Source: Methylomonas montana | GTDB lineage: Bacteria; Pseudomonadota; Gammaproteobacteria; Methylococcales; Methylomonadaceae | DNA: 64,000 nt | Assembly (NCBI RefSeq): GCF_030490285.1 | Contig: NZ_CP129884.1 | Location: forward strand, 3,100,001 to 3,164,000 | Direction: 5' to 3' | Part shown: piece by piece, positions 25,439 to 35,491 of the stretch | Layout: every line of letters starts with the position of its first letter | Position numbering within the stretch: the first letter of the stretch is position 1 | The notes under the pieces: model-generated | Database searches by the model: none | What the model was told of the DNA's origin: nothing | Seen by the model: only the letters and a program-made list of their open reading frames with translations | Position numbers and translations under genes: made by a program

Positions 25439-28400
25439 GTGGGTTCTCCTGGGCCAGATCGGCTTTTAATTGGGCTTTGGCCGCCGCGACGCTGGTGGCA
25501 TCGCTCCATTCCAGCGTAGACAGTTGTTGATAATATCGGTAACGGTTCTTCACATCTTGTTGCGCCTGTTTCAAGAAGGCCTCGGCCGCCTCGGGATGAC
25601 TTTGCCAGAGCATGCTGAAACGGGTTTCGCTCATCACGAAATCGCGCAACGGCACCGACGGCTCCGCTGAATCCAAATGCATCGGGTTCTTGCCCTGCTT
25701 GATCTTGCCGGGGTCGAAACGAAACAGCGGCCAATGCCCGCTTTTCACCGCCAGATTTTGCTGGCGATGGTTGTTGGATAAATCCACGCCATGGGCGATA
25801 CACGGCGCATAGGCAATGATGATGGACGGTCCGTCGTGAGCTTCGGCTTCCAGAAAGGCGCTAAGGGTTTGGGTGTCCTTGCCGGCATAGGCAACATGGG
25901 CGACATAGACGTTGCCGTAATCCATCGCCAACAGCGCCAGGTCTTTCTTGGCGGTGGCTTTGCCGCCGGCCGAGAATTTAGCGACCGCGCCCAGCGGCGT
26001 GGCTTTGGACGTCTGCCCGCCGGTGTTGGAATACACCTCGGTATCCAATACCAAAATGTTAACGTTGCGGCCGCTGGCCAAGACATGGTCCAGGCCGCCG
26101 TAGCCGATGTCGTAAGCCCAGCCGTCGCCGCCGATGATCCAGACGCTTTTCTTGCATAAATAATCGGCCAGCGGCAACAAGGCTTGCGCGGCGGCTTGTT
26201 TCAGCGACGGCAAATGCTGTTTCAACTCGGCGACGCGCTGGCGCTGGTCGTAGATACCGGCTTCGTCGGATTGATCGGCTTGTAGAATCGCATCCACCAG
26301 TTCGCTGCCCAAGGTGCCGCGCAGCGACAGCAACAACTCGGCGGCATGTTCGGCCTGCTTGTCGACTGCCACCCTCATCCCCAAACCAAACTCGGCGTTA
26401 TCCTCGAACAAGGAATTATTCCAGGCCGGGCCGCGGCCTTCCGCGTTTTTGGTCCAGGGTGTAGTGGGCAGATTGCCGCCGTAAATCGACGAACAACCGG
26501 TAGCGTTGGCAACGATCATCCGGTCGCCGAACAACTGCGAAGCCAGTTTCACATACGGGGTTTCGCCGCAACCGACGCAAGCGCCGGAAAATTCGAATAA
26601 TGGCTGCAATACCATCGCACCCTTGATGGTGTTGGTTTTCAGTTGCCGGCGGTCGTATTCCGGCAACGATAAAAAGTAGTCCCAATTGTGACTTTCCGGT
26701 TCGCGTAGCGGCGCTTGCGGTTGCATGTTCAAGGCCTTGCGGCTGGCGTTGGACTTGTCGCGGATCGGGCAAATGTCCACGCACAAGCCGCAACCGGTGC
26801 AGTCTTCCGGCGCCACCTGGTAGCTGATCGCCAAGCCGGCCGGGAAGTCCTTGCCCAGCATCGCCGCATGCTTGAAGGTAGACGGTGCGTCGCCGATCGC
26901 GTCGATCGCATAGATTTTGCTGCGAATCGCCGCATGCGGACAGACCATCGGACATTTGCCGCACTGAGTACACAGATCGGTTTCCCAGACCGGAATTTCC
27001 AGCGCCAGATTGCGTTTTTCGTAAGCGGCGCTGCCGGTGGGGAAAGTGCCGTCGGCCGGCATCGCGCTGACCGGCAAGGCATCGCCGCGACCGGCGATGA
27101 TTTCACCGGTGACGCGCTTGATAAAGTCCGGGGCGCTGTCGGCAATGCGGGACATAATATCGAAACCGCTGTCGGCTTGTTTGGGCAGCGGCACTTGCTG
27201 CAAGCCGGCCAGCGTTTCGTCGATGGCCTTGAAGTTTAAATCGACGACGCGCTGGCCTTTCTTGCCGTAAGTCTTTTCCACGGCATGCTTGATCGCGGCA
27301 ATGGCTTGCTCCTGCGGCAGCACCCCGGAAATCGCGAAGAAACAGGTCTGCATGATGGTATTGATACGCTTGCCCATGCCGGATTTTTCGGCGACTGCAT
27401 TGCCGTCGATCAGATAAAAGCGAATTTTTTTGTCCAACATTTGCTGCTGCATCTTGCGCGGTAGAGTGTCCCAGACTTTATCGGCCGACACCGGGCTGTT
27501 CAACAGAAACACCGATTTATCGGCGGCATTGGCCAGCATGTCGTAACGTTCCAGGAATACTGTCTGATGGCAGCCGATGAATTTAGCGTCGTTTTCGCCG
27601 ATCAGATAGGTCGAACGGATCGGCTTGGGGCCAAAGCGCAAATGCGAGACGGTGATCGCCCCGGACTTTTTCGAGTCGTACACGAAATAGCCTTGGGCAT
27701 ACCAATCGGTTTCCTCGCCGATGATCTTGATGGTGTTTTTGTTGGCACCGACCGTACCGTCGCTGCCCAGCCCATAAAACATCGCTTGAAAAGTTTGATC
27801 GTGGGCGTCGGTGCGGTAATCGGCATCCCAATCCAGGCTGGTGTGGCTGACGTCGTCGTGGATGCCGATGGTAAATTGATTTTTCGGCTGCTCGCGTTTT
27901 AATTCGTCGTAAACAGCCTTGATCATGCCAGGGGTAAATTCCTTGGACGACAAGCCGTAACGGCCGCCGACCACCTTCGGCAGGCTGACGAACTTGCCGC
28001 CATTGCTGAAGTCCTGCACCAGCGCCGTCAACACATCCTTGTACAAAGGCTCGCCATCGGCGCCCGGCTCCTTGGTGCGATCCAGCACCGCGATTTTTCG
28101 GCAACTGGCCGGCAACGCTTCGATCAAACGCTCCGGCGCGAACGGCCGGAACAGCCTGACTTTCAGCAATCCGACCGCTTCGCCCTGGCGGTTCAAATAA
28201 TCCAGCGTCTCTTCCACTGCTTCCGCACCGGAACCCATCAACACGATGACCCGTTCGGCATTTGGCGCGCCGACGTATTCATATAAACGATACTGGCGAC
28301 CGGTCAGCGTTGCGAAATGGTCCATGGCTTGCTGGGCAATCTCCGGCAGGGCCGCGTAATAAGGGTTGACCGATTCCCGACCCTGGAAATACACATCCGG

Positions 28401-29066
28401 GTTTTGCGCGGTGCCGCGCAGCACCGGCTTATCGGGCGTCAACGCCCGGCCGCGATGAGCGCTGACCCATTCATCCTTGACCATCGCCCGGATCACCGAG
28501 TCGTCGAGACTGACAATCTTCGCAACTTCATGCGAGGTACGGAAGCCGTCGAAAAAATGCATGAAGGGTATCCGGCTCTGCAGCGACACCGCATGCGCGA
28601 TCAGCGCCAGATCCTGCACCTCTTGCGGCGAATTGGAGCACAGCATCGCAAAGCCGGTCATCCGCGCCGCCATCACGTCGCCGTGGTCGCCGAAGATAGA
28701 CAAGCCCTGGGCCGCCAAGGAACGGGCAGCAATATGAAACACCGTCGGGCTGAGTTCGCCGGCGATTTTGTACATATTCGGCAGCATCAACAATAAGCCC
28801 TGCGAGGCGGTAAAAGTGGTCGCCAGCGTACCGGCCTGCAATGCGCCGTGTATCGTGCCGGCCGCGCCGGCCTCGCTCTGCAATTCCACGACCTTGGGCA
28901 CGGTGCCCCATAAGTTGGCTTGGCCGCGCGAGGACCACTCGTCGGCCCACTCGCCCATCGCCGACGATGGTGTGATCGGATAGATGGCGATAACTTCGTT
29001 CAATTTATGGGCGATGCTCGCCGCGGCCTGGTTACCGTCAATGGTAAGGGTATGTTGTTTTTGCAT
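25431..29066 (-). CDS. nifJ: Pyruvate:flavodoxin/ferredoxin oxidoreductase NifJ
   Basis: A single-chain 1211-aa enzyme that oxidises pyruvate to acetyl-CoA and CO2, reducing flavodoxin or ferredoxin. Layout: domain I/II (NQAAASIAHKLNEVIAIYPITPSSAMGEWADEW), CoA region, a two-[4Fe-4S] insert (CTQCGKCPMVCPHAAI and CTGCGLCVDICPI), then the TPP domain with FEFSGACVGCGETPY, GCSSIYGGNLPTTPW, IGGDGWAYDIGYGGLDHVLASG and VLDTEVYSNTGGQ. AAGG lies upstream of the ATG. The enzyme is oxygen sensitive in most organisms; in an aerobe it would support fermentation under oxygen limitation or supply electrons to nitrogenase. Confidence 0.97.
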   Translation of the reverse strand: MQKQHTLTIDGNQAAASIAHKLNEVIAIYPITPSSAMGEWADEWSSRGQANLWGTVPKVVELQSEAGAAGTIHGALQAGTLATTFTASQGLLLMLPNMYKIAGELSPTVFHIAARSLAAQGLSIFGDHGDVMAARMTGFAMLCSNSPQEVQDLALIAHAVSLQSRIPFMHFFDGFRTSHEVAKIVSLDDSVIRAMVKDEWVSAHRGRALTPDKPVLRGTAQNPDVYFQGRESVNPYYAALPEIAQQAMDHFATLTGRQYRLYEYVGAPNAERVIVLMGSGAEAVEETLDYLNRQGEAVGLLKVRLFRPFAPERLIEALPASCRKIAVLDRTKEPGADGEPLYKDVLTALVQDFSNGGKFVSLPKVVGGRYGLSSKEFTPGMIKAVYDELKREQPKNQFTIGIHDDVSHTSLDWDADYRTDAHDQTFQAMFYGLGSDGTVGANKNTIKIIGEETDWYAQGYFVYDSKKSGAITVSHLRFGPKPIRSTYLIGENDAKFIGCHQTVFLERYDMLANAADKSVFLLNSPVSADKVWDTLPRKMQQQMLDKKIRFYLIDGNAVAEKSGMGKRINTIMQTCFFAISGVLPQEQAIAAIKHAVEKTYGKKGQRVVDLNFKAIDETLAGLQQVPLPKQADSGFDIMSRIADSAPDFIKRVTGEIIAGRGDALPVSAMPADGTFPTGSAAYEKRNLALEIPVWETDLCTQCGKCPMVCPHAAIRSKIYAIDAIGDAPSTFKHAAMLGKDFPAGLAISYQVAPEDCTGCGLCVDICPIRDKSNASRKALNMQPQAPLREPESHNWDYFLSLPEYDRRQLKTNTIKGAMVLQPLFEFSGACVGCGETPYVKLASQLFGDRMIVANATGCSSIYGGNLPTTPWTKNAEGRGPAWNNSLFEDNAEFGLGMRVAVDKQAEHAAELLLSLRGTLGSELVDAILQADQSDEAGIYDQRQRVAELKQHLPSLKQAAAQALLPLADYLCKKSVWIIGGDGWAYDIGYGGLDHVLASGRNVNILVLDTEVYSNTGGQTSKATPLGAVAKFSAGGKATAKKDLALLAMDYGNVYVAHVAYAGKDTQTLSAFLEAEAHDGPSIIIAYAPCIAHGVDLSNNHRQQNLAVKSGHWPLFRFDPGKIKQGKNPMHLDSAEPSVPLRDFVMSETRFSMLWQSHPEAAEAFLKQAQQDVKNRYRYYQQLSTLEWSDATSVAAAKAQLKADLAQENPHG

Positions 29067-29235
29067 GGAACAACCTTTTGCGAAATATAACGGCGCCGCT
29101 CGGCGCTAACCGAGCGGTTCTTGATTAGTAGATAGTAAGGATAGTCAAAAAACGGCTGACCAATTTTTAGCCAATTTAAGGCAAGTGCAAAGAAGACAGG
29201 TACTGGAAAGACTTGCCCACGACTTGATAACAAAC

Positions 29236-29258
29236 TTATCCACAGCTTCTGTGTATAA
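29236..29258. promoter_or_regulatory. Inverted pair of DnaA boxes upstream of nifJ
   Basis: TTATCCACA at 29236-29244 and TGTGTATAA (reverse complement TTATACACA) at 29250-29258, five bases apart. Both fit the DnaA-box consensus. They lie about 170 bp upstream of nifJ in a 319-bp gap that has no gene. No AT-rich unwinding element or further boxes are seen, so a regulatory or DnaA-titrating site is more likely than an origin. Confidence 0.45.
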
Positions 29259-29385
29259 AGTACTTTTCGGCAATGGCTACCAGGCGAAAATATCCGTCAA
29301 ACATTAAAACTTAGCCGGCCCAAATTTCGCCCGACATTCCGGCAAGTCCTTGAAAATCGAGAAAATCCAATTCTCGGCGTACCGC

Positions 29386-29919
29386 CTATTCGTCGCGCAA
29401 GACGATGGGCATGATTTTTTGCTCGACGACTATCACCGCTTTGTTAAGCACCACGAAGTGTTTGTCTTCGACAAACTGTACCCCCAACATGTAAAAAATC
29501 GGCCCCCAGAACGGGTTGATCATCAATCCGCCCAAGATGCTTTTCCAGGTGCGTTTCAAGTTTTTCAGCGGATTGAAAGCCACCGCTAAAGTCTGCTGCG
29601 GATGCTCGGCAAACACGTCCGAGATGGGTTTCAATACCTGTTGCTCGCGACTTTCCAAGTCACCCATCGACACCGAAAGTTTACGAGCCATCTTGTAAAA
29701 ATGCAGCCGCGCCACGCTTGCCGAAATGGCAAATGCGATCGCCATCAAGGGCAGCAGAATACTGGGCGGCAATAAGGGCGCGAAGGCCGGCGCCAGCAAC
29801 ACTAATCCATAACCCAGCATGATGGTATCTTCGCCGCGCTCGACGTCGCGATCAAGATTTTTAACTATGGAGAGCACCTGATTGCCGGATTGATCCAAAT
29901 AACCTTTGTCTTGAGCCAT
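29386..29919 (-). CDS. Membrane protein of unknown function (177 aa)
   Basis: Good ribosome-binding site (GGAGG 6 nt before the ATG). A charged N-terminus (about 35 residues) precedes a hydrophobic hairpin (YGLVLLAPAFAPLLPPSILLPLMAIAFAISASVA), a basic segment, and another hydrophobic stretch (GGLMINPFWGPIFYMLGVQFV). Cytosolic N- and C-termini are likely. No family recognised and no evident link to nifJ, which is divided from it by the DnaA-box region. Confidence 0.7.
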   Translation of the reverse strand: MAQDKGYLDQSGNQVLSIVKNLDRDVERGEDTIMLGYGLVLLAPAFAPLLPPSILLPLMAIAFAISASVARLHFYKMARKLSVSMGDLESREQQVLKPISDVFAEHPQQTLAVAFNPLKNLKRTWKSILGGLMINPFWGPIFYMLGVQFVEDKHFVVLNKAVIVVEQKIMPIVLRDE

Positions 29920-30188
29920 GGCAGCCTCCTTCAGGTCGAATTTGCAGGGGCTTGATTAAATGCCCGTCAGTATAAAAAGTCAACAGCCGGGTCGGTGGCG
30001 TTTGCCGCGTCAAACCCTGCCGGTGTTTGGCAGGTCGGAAAGATAAAATTGCTATGACAGCCTCAACTATCGCAACGACAAAATCGCTTAATCGCTAATA
30101 TGCTGCGCTGCCCAGGCTAGCGTCCGGACTGTTTGTTGGGCTGGATAGTCGGGTACTGATCATGTCCTCTATATCTCGATACCCTTTA

Positions 30189-30560
30189 CTAATGCATCTC
30201 GCCGCTTTCTGCCTTGATTTCCGCAATCAAATCGCCAAGGTTCTCGCGCTGCCGCAGCACGAAATTTTTGCTTTCCACGGCGGTTTTATTACCCAGCACG
30301 ATGATTTCCTTACGATATTTGTGCGTCAGATAGCCGGTAACCAAGCCTGTCGAAAACAAGGCCAAGGGATGACTGACCAGTGCACGGGTGATACTTTTGC
30401 TGGCATGGGTCACCCCGGAAATGATGAAGCCCATCACTACACCCTTGACTAGAATTTCGCCGTTGCTGGCGGGCGCCATCCTGGCGGGCTTTGCTTTATG
30501 TTTTGCCGATTTTTTGGTTTTTGCGCCAGTCGTGTCGTTTGCTAATTTCGATTGAGTCAT
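30189..30560 (-). CDS. Small basic membrane-associated protein of unknown function (123 aa)
   Basis: Begins with a Lys/Ala-rich region (AKTKKSAKHKAKPARM), followed by one or two hydrophobic segments (ILVKGVVMGFIISGV and HPLALFSTGLVTGYLTHKY) and an amphipathic C-terminal helix (RENLGDLIAEIKAES). The topology resembles small magnetosome- or phasin-like accessory proteins, but nothing specific can be claimed. GGGGTGA precedes the ATG. It is monocistronic between longer gaps. Confidence 0.65.
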   Translation of the reverse strand: MTQSKLANDTTGAKTKKSAKHKAKPARMAPASNGEILVKGVVMGFIISGVTHASKSITRALVSHPLALFSTGLVTGYLTHKYRKEIIVLGNKTAVESKNFVLRQRENLGDLIAEIKAESGEMH

Positions 30561-30932
30561 AAATCACCCCGAATTGGAGAGTTGGCGATGTGTTTATTGG
30601 CCCCAAGCGAAAGCCGGAACCAATCCGTCCCTGACCAGAATACCAGCATTCAAACACTTAATTCACGCTATGCAAGGGCATTCCGGTGAAATGGGTGATC
30701 TATGACGGAATTGACATTTGCGACACCGGTTTAAAGAGCAATAGCGACGCATCATTCCTGTCTACCGAGACCTTATCCGGTAAGGTTTGCTATGTTTTCC
30801 GGCACAAAACTCAGTTGGGATGATCGTTTTACTGGTAAAATTCTTGTCATAAATATCGATTAACCAGGCTGTTGGCACTTGATTTGTCAGCCGAGACGCG
30901 ATTTTTAGCGTCGCTAAACTGAGGAATTATTC

Positions 30933-31523
30933 ATGTTGCAACGTATATTAGAAAGCCACGTCGGTGATGATAGCGATATCCTGCTATCCAGACGCCGATT
31001 TATCAGACATTTGGCCTGCGGCACGCTACTGACACTGGGATCACCCAGCATCGTGCATGCGGCGCGCGGTAAATTTCCCTCGCATAAATCCCTGGCGTTC
31101 CAAAATACCCATACCGGCGACAAATTAAAACTGACTTATTTTGAAAAAGGCCGTTATATCCAAGGTGCACTGCGGGAAATCAATTTTGTATTGCGTGATT
31201 TTCGTACCGGCGATGTGTATCCGATCGACATCGAGTTGCTAGACCAGTTGCATGATTTGAAGCTGGCTTTGGGCATCAATCGACCGTTCCATATCATTTC
31301 CGGCTATCGCTCGCCTTATACCAACGCCCAACTGCACGATCAAAGTGCCGGCGTTGCCAATAACAGCTTGCATATGCAAGGCAGAGCGATCGATATTCGT
31401 CTGGAAGGCTTCGATACCCGCCGCATCCGCAATGCCGCGTTGGTCATGCGCCGTGGTGGCGTCGGTTATTACGCGGAGTCCGATTTCGTTCATCTCGATA
31501 CCGGCAAATTTCGGACTTGGTAA
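30933..31523 (+). CDS. Tat-exported DUF882/YcbK-like M15 peptidase-family protein
   Basis: 196 aa with GAGGAA upstream. A twin-arginine signal is visible (SRRRFIRHLACGTLLTLGSPSIVHAA). The mature domain is DUF882/peptidase M15A like YcbK: FHIISGYRSPYTNAQL, SLHMQGRAIDIRL (metal-binding His/Asp) and VHLDTG (His). It probably trims peptidoglycan peptides. It converges with the L,D-transpeptidase gene 12 bp away; in enterobacteria ycbK also neighbours ycbB, supporting a shared cell-wall role. Confidence 0.9.
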   Translation: MLQRILESHVGDDSDILLSRRRFIRHLACGTLLTLGSPSIVHAARGKFPSHKSLAFQNTHTGDKLKLTYFEKGRYIQGALREINFVLRDFRTGDVYPIDIELLDQLHDLKLALGINRPFHIISGYRSPYTNAQLHDQSAGVANNSLHMQGRAIDIRLEGFDTRRIRNAALVMRRGGVGYYAESDFVHLDTGKFRTW

Positions 31524-31535
31524 AGTGGGGCCTGG

Positions 31536-33281
31536 CTAACCGCTGACCGTAGCGTTCCTACGCATCAACGGCTGCTTATAGCTCAATCCTGGCGACTTGT
31601 TCAGAACTTTTTGCAGCAACATATCATGGCCGTAAATATCCGGATAAAAGCGCGGCTTGTTATCCTGATCCACAAAAGCCGTGGTATAGAAGAACAATAC
31701 CGGTATCGACCGTTTCAGACTAACCCGCTGAGTTTTGGTGGCGGTCATTGCCTCTCGAATGGCTTGTAGATCCCAGCCCTCTTGACCGTCGAGTACAAAT
31801 TCCGCCAGCTTTTCCGCGTCCGCCACCCGCACGCAACCGTGGCTGAGATCTCGACGATCCCGGTTAAAGGCAGTTTTGGATGGGGTATCGTGTAAATAGA
31901 CATCGGCCTTATTCGGAAAAATAAACTTCACTCGCCCCAAAGGATTTTTTTTGCCTGGCCGTTGCCTGGCACGCACCCGTCCGCTCTTCAGGCCATCGAC
32001 GACATTATCCAGATACTCTCCACCGTTATCGGCGAAGCGTTCCACCAGTTCGATATCCTGAGCGACCAGATAAGCATAATCGGTCGCCAGTTTTGGCAAA
32101 ATCTCCTTGTCCATGATGCTTTTCGGGATATTCCAATACGGCATGAACTCCAGATATTTCATGTCCTCCCATAACATGGGCGTCTGATTGGCCTCGGCTT
32201 TGCCGACGATGACTTTCATATTCAGCGGATTTTGGTCCTCTGCGGAATTGAAGGCCCACAACTGAAATGCCGGAATGTTGACGATAATCCGCGGTCCGTC
32301 CGGCAGATCAGGCAGCCAGCGCAAACGTTCCATCGCTAATTCGATCAGGGCGATTTTCTCCGCAAGCGGCTGGTTCAACACCATGACAGTTTGTTTGCCG
32401 ACGATCCCATCGGCCTTCAAGCCTTGCCCTTGCTGCAGACGCTGAATGGCCGCTATCGACGCCGGATCGTACAGGCTATCGGACTCGCTCATCCCGGCCA
32501 GGTCTGCCTCGCTGAGTTCGCCCAAATTACGCAAACGCTGGCGCAACAAGGGCAACTGTGGATCATGGGCACCAGGGCGTAGCGATTTCTCGAACGCCAG
32601 TTCCACACTGACTGCCGTCAGGTCTAGTTTGCGATAGTCTGCCAGCACCTGTTTTAATTGCCGGTATTGCGCGAGTTTCGGCGCAAGCGCCAATGGCAAT
32701 TCGGCAAGACTTTGTTGCTGAAGATGCAACGCCAACAGCGCAACAATATCGATAGCCGACTTGGTGCCAAACTGCACTGGATAATTAAGATCGCGCGGGT
32801 CAATCCGACCGACATGCAAATCGTGGAGATAATGCAGTAATGCTATGGATAGTGCCACATCGTAAGAGGCCAATTCGGTCACCGCGCTTTGCGGCAGCGA
32901 CTCGGCATGCTGTAAATAACCGCGCATCCGTTCGGCATCATAATCGACAGGGTTCAAACCGTCGTCTGCGGCATTACTTAAAATGTTCAGCGCATCGCCC
33001 CGGTTTTTGAAAGGTCTATCCTCACCCAGCCAAATCAGCTGGTTGGCATTCATCAAATATAACTGCGTCAATGCTTCGCTGTGCTTGGAAAAATCGGGCT
33101 GCAGCAATAGCGGATGCTGTTTGCTTGCCAACAGCGATTGAATCGCCTGGTTGACGCTAAGTTCCGGAATATCCGTGCTGGCCGGCTGCGAAAAAAAATA
33201 CAGCAACACCAAAACCGGTAATAAATACGGCATGGATTTAGCCATTTTTTTAAGATAATGGGCGGTTGCGTACTGATTCAT
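31536..33281 (-). CDS. YcbB/LdtD-type L,D-transpeptidase
   Basis: 581 aa. A membrane anchor near the N-terminus (MPYLLPVLVLLYFFSQPA), the scaffold domain, a PGBD-like segment (SIAAIQRLQQGQGLKADGIVGKQTVMVLN), and the YkuD catalytic domain with MERLRWLPDLPDGPRIIVNIPAF, LHDTPSKTAFN and SHGCVRVADA, where the Cys is the nucleophile. It makes 3-3 cross-links between mDAP residues in peptidoglycan, outside the inner membrane. Full length, similar to enterobacterial YcbB. Confidence 0.93.
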   Translation of the reverse strand: MNQYATAHYLKKMAKSMPYLLPVLVLLYFFSQPASTDIPELSVNQAIQSLLASKQHPLLLQPDFSKHSEALTQLYLMNANQLIWLGEDRPFKNRGDALNILSNAADDGLNPVDYDAERMRGYLQHAESLPQSAVTELASYDVALSIALLHYLHDLHVGRIDPRDLNYPVQFGTKSAIDIVALLALHLQQQSLAELPLALAPKLAQYRQLKQVLADYRKLDLTAVSVELAFEKSLRPGAHDPQLPLLRQRLRNLGELSEADLAGMSESDSLYDPASIAAIQRLQQGQGLKADGIVGKQTVMVLNQPLAEKIALIELAMERLRWLPDLPDGPRIIVNIPAFQLWAFNSAEDQNPLNMKVIVGKAEANQTPMLWEDMKYLEFMPYWNIPKSIMDKEILPKLATDYAYLVAQDIELVERFADNGGEYLDNVVDGLKSGRVRARQRPGKKNPLGRVKFIFPNKADVYLHDTPSKTAFNRDRRDLSHGCVRVADAEKLAEFVLDGQEGWDLQAIREAMTATKTQRVSLKRSIPVLFFYTTAFVDQDNKPRFYPDIYGHDMLLQKVLNKSPGLSYKQPLMRRNATVSG

Positions 33282-33573
33282 GATTCGACAAGTCGGATGC
33301 TGACAATGGATGATCGCGATGTTGGCAAAATAAGTTGTTAAGTGGGCATCGTATAAAAGTTGGGATTGAGCATTTGCCAGTGTTTATCGGCAGACAAGGC
33401 AAACTATTGAATGCTCTAACATTCTCTCACACAAAATTCAAATCAAGCCCAACCTACAAAATAAGATACTCGCACCCATCGCCAAGCCAATATTTTTAGC
33501 TTTTCAGCGATTTAGAAACGATGACAACGCGTTAAAATAGTTTCCCCAGCCGATCCAGGTTTAACCTCCCTCT

Positions 33574-34863
33574 ATGAACCCCAGCCTTAAAAAGCCATCC
33601 ATGCCCAACGCCGCACAGCTCAACAACGACTGCCGCTGCACGTCCCTGAACCGCAAAGCCTTGCGCGCGGAGCTTGCCAAACTGGATGACGATGATGCGC
33701 TATACCGGATGTTAACGGCGGAGCGACCGAATTTGTTTGCGGAGTCGGCGGTGTTTATCAGCCAGGATTGCCTGGAACGGCAATTAGAGCTTATCGCCGC
33801 ACTGGAACGAGTCATCGCGCTGCCGGCTTATCAGCAGCAAGTACTGAAACATGCACCGGATACCGCTCTTTATTCAGCCAAAAATTATGGAGTGTTTGTC
33901 GGCTATGACTTTCATCTGAGCGCCGACGGCCCAAAACTGATCGAAATCAATTCCAATGCCGGCGGCCCGCTGATTAATGCCGTATTGATTCGCGCGCAAA
34001 ACCATTGTTGTGAAATAGTCGACAACCGGCAGCCGGGCAAACTTAATCTGCCCTGGCAAGGTACTCGCCAAGCCGAAACCTTATTCGTGGAGATGTTTTA
34101 CCAGGAATGGCAGACCGAACGCGATTTGGCGCCGTTGCTCAGCATCGCCATCGTCGATGACGATCCGCAAAATCAATACATGTGGCCGGAATTTCTGCTG
34201 TTTAAACACCTGTTCGAACAACATCAAATCGAAACGGTCATCTGCGACCCGACTGAGCTTAACTATCGCGACGGCGCGCTGTGGCACGGCGACCTAAAAA
34301 TCGACCTGGCTTACAACCGTTTGACGGATTTTGGCTTGGAATCTGAAAACTGCCTAGCCTTGCGCGAGGCTTATCTGGCCAATGCGGTAGTGTTGACCCC
34401 GCATCCGCGGAATCACGCACTGTATGCCGACAAAAGAAACCTGGCCTGGCTAAGCAACGACGAATTTCTGCAGGCCATCGGTGTCGACGACAATACCCGC
34501 GCGATATTGCGGGAAGGTGTTGCGCATACCGTATTAGTCGATGCCCAGGACGCCGAATGGTTTTGGTCGAACCGCAAACAACTGTTTTTCAAACCGGCCA
34601 AGGGTTACGGCAGCAAGGCGGCCTATCGCGGCGATAAACTGACCCGCCGGGTGTTCGAGGATATTCTACAACACGATTATGTCGCGCAAACCTTGGTCAA
34701 GCCTAGCGAGCGGCATCTGGACGCCGGCGAGTTAAAACTGGATCTGCGCCACTATGTTTATCAAGGCCAAACCCAATTGATCTGCGCCCGCCTCTATCAA
34801 GGCCAAACCACCAACTTCCGCACGCCGGGCGGCGGCTTCGCCCAAGTCGTCGTGATTCCGTGA
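33574..34863 (+). CDS. ATP-grasp-type protein of unknown substrate
   Basis: 429 aa (an alternative ATG at 33601 would remove 9 residues; neither has a strong ribosome-binding site). ATP-grasp features: SAKNYGVFVGYDFHLSADGPKLIEINSNAGGPL, FFKPAKGYGSKAAYRGDKLTRRVFEDIL with the likely ATP-binding Lys, then DYVAQTLVKPSER and LKLDLRHYVYQGQTQ. The fold suggests formation of an amide or similar bond from a carboxylate and ATP. Reaction unknown. Monocistronic, convergent with the macrodomain gene. Confidence 0.72.
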   Translation: MNPSLKKPSMPNAAQLNNDCRCTSLNRKALRAELAKLDDDDALYRMLTAERPNLFAESAVFISQDCLERQLELIAALERVIALPAYQQQVLKHAPDTALYSAKNYGVFVGYDFHLSADGPKLIEINSNAGGPLINAVLIRAQNHCCEIVDNRQPGKLNLPWQGTRQAETLFVEMFYQEWQTERDLAPLLSIAIVDDDPQNQYMWPEFLLFKHLFEQHQIETVICDPTELNYRDGALWHGDLKIDLAYNRLTDFGLESENCLALREAYLANAVVLTPHPRNHALYADKRNLAWLSNDEFLQAIGVDDNTRAILREGVAHTVLVDAQDAEWFWSNRKQLFFKPAKGYGSKAAYRGDKLTRRVFEDILQHDYVAQTLVKPSERHLDAGELKLDLRHYVYQGQTQLICARLYQGQTTNFRTPGGGFAQVVVIP

Positions 34864-34871
34864 ACCGCGCA

Positions 34872-35384
34872 TCAACGCTTGGCCAATAATGACCGATATG
34901 CCGCAAGCGCCTGTTCGGAAAAACAGCAGAAAATCACTTCCAGCCGTCCATCGTATCCGCTTAAGAACGCACTAACCGTATCCACCGCAATCTCGGCGGC
35001 CTCGGCCAACGGATAGCCATAGATGCCGGTGCTGATGCACGGAAAAGCCACACTATTCAATCGATGCGCGGCGGCCAGACCCAGCGAATTTTGGTAACAA
35101 GCCGCCAGCAATGCGGCTTCGTTGTCTCGCCCGCCCCGCCATACCGGCCCTACCGTATGAATGATGTATTTGGCCGGCAAATCGTGGCCTTGAGTGAGCT
35201 TGGCCTGCCCTGTCTGACAACCGCCCAATAAGCGGCATTCGGCCAGCAATGCCGGCCCAGCCTTGCGGTGAATCGCGCCATCCACGCCACCGCCGCCCAG
35301 TAGCGAGGCATTGGCGGCGTTGACGATGGCGTCGAGCGCTAATTCGGTAATATCGGCCTGGATCGCCGAAATCGAATGAGTCAT
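34872..35384 (-). CDS. Macrodomain ADP-ribosyl hydrolase (YmdB-like)
   Basis: 170 aa from the ATG at 35384, which has AAGGTGG upstream; a GTG nine bases earlier is less likely. Motifs: ITELALDAIVNAANASLLGGGGVDGAIHRKAGPALLAECR, IHTVGPVW, and FPCISTGIYGYPLAEAA. This is the pattern of O-acetyl-ADP-ribose deacetylases, which remove ADP-ribose-linked groups. It has no SIR2 partner adjacent; the SIR2-like gene in this window is over 20 kb away. Confidence 0.93.
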   Translation of the reverse strand: MTHSISAIQADITELALDAIVNAANASLLGGGGVDGAIHRKAGPALLAECRLLGGCQTGQAKLTQGHDLPAKYIIHTVGPVWRGGRDNEAALLAACYQNSLGLAAAHRLNSVAFPCISTGIYGYPLAEAAEIAVDTVSAFLSGYDGRLEVIFCCFSEQALAAYRSLLAKR

Positions 35385-35491
35385 AAAGTCCACCTTGAAC
35401 GGGCTAGAGCGAGCGGTTTGATTTTAATCGCATATCGAAAAACATCGGATAGCCGTAAAATAGCCATTCTCCTAGGCTCGCAGGATATGAC

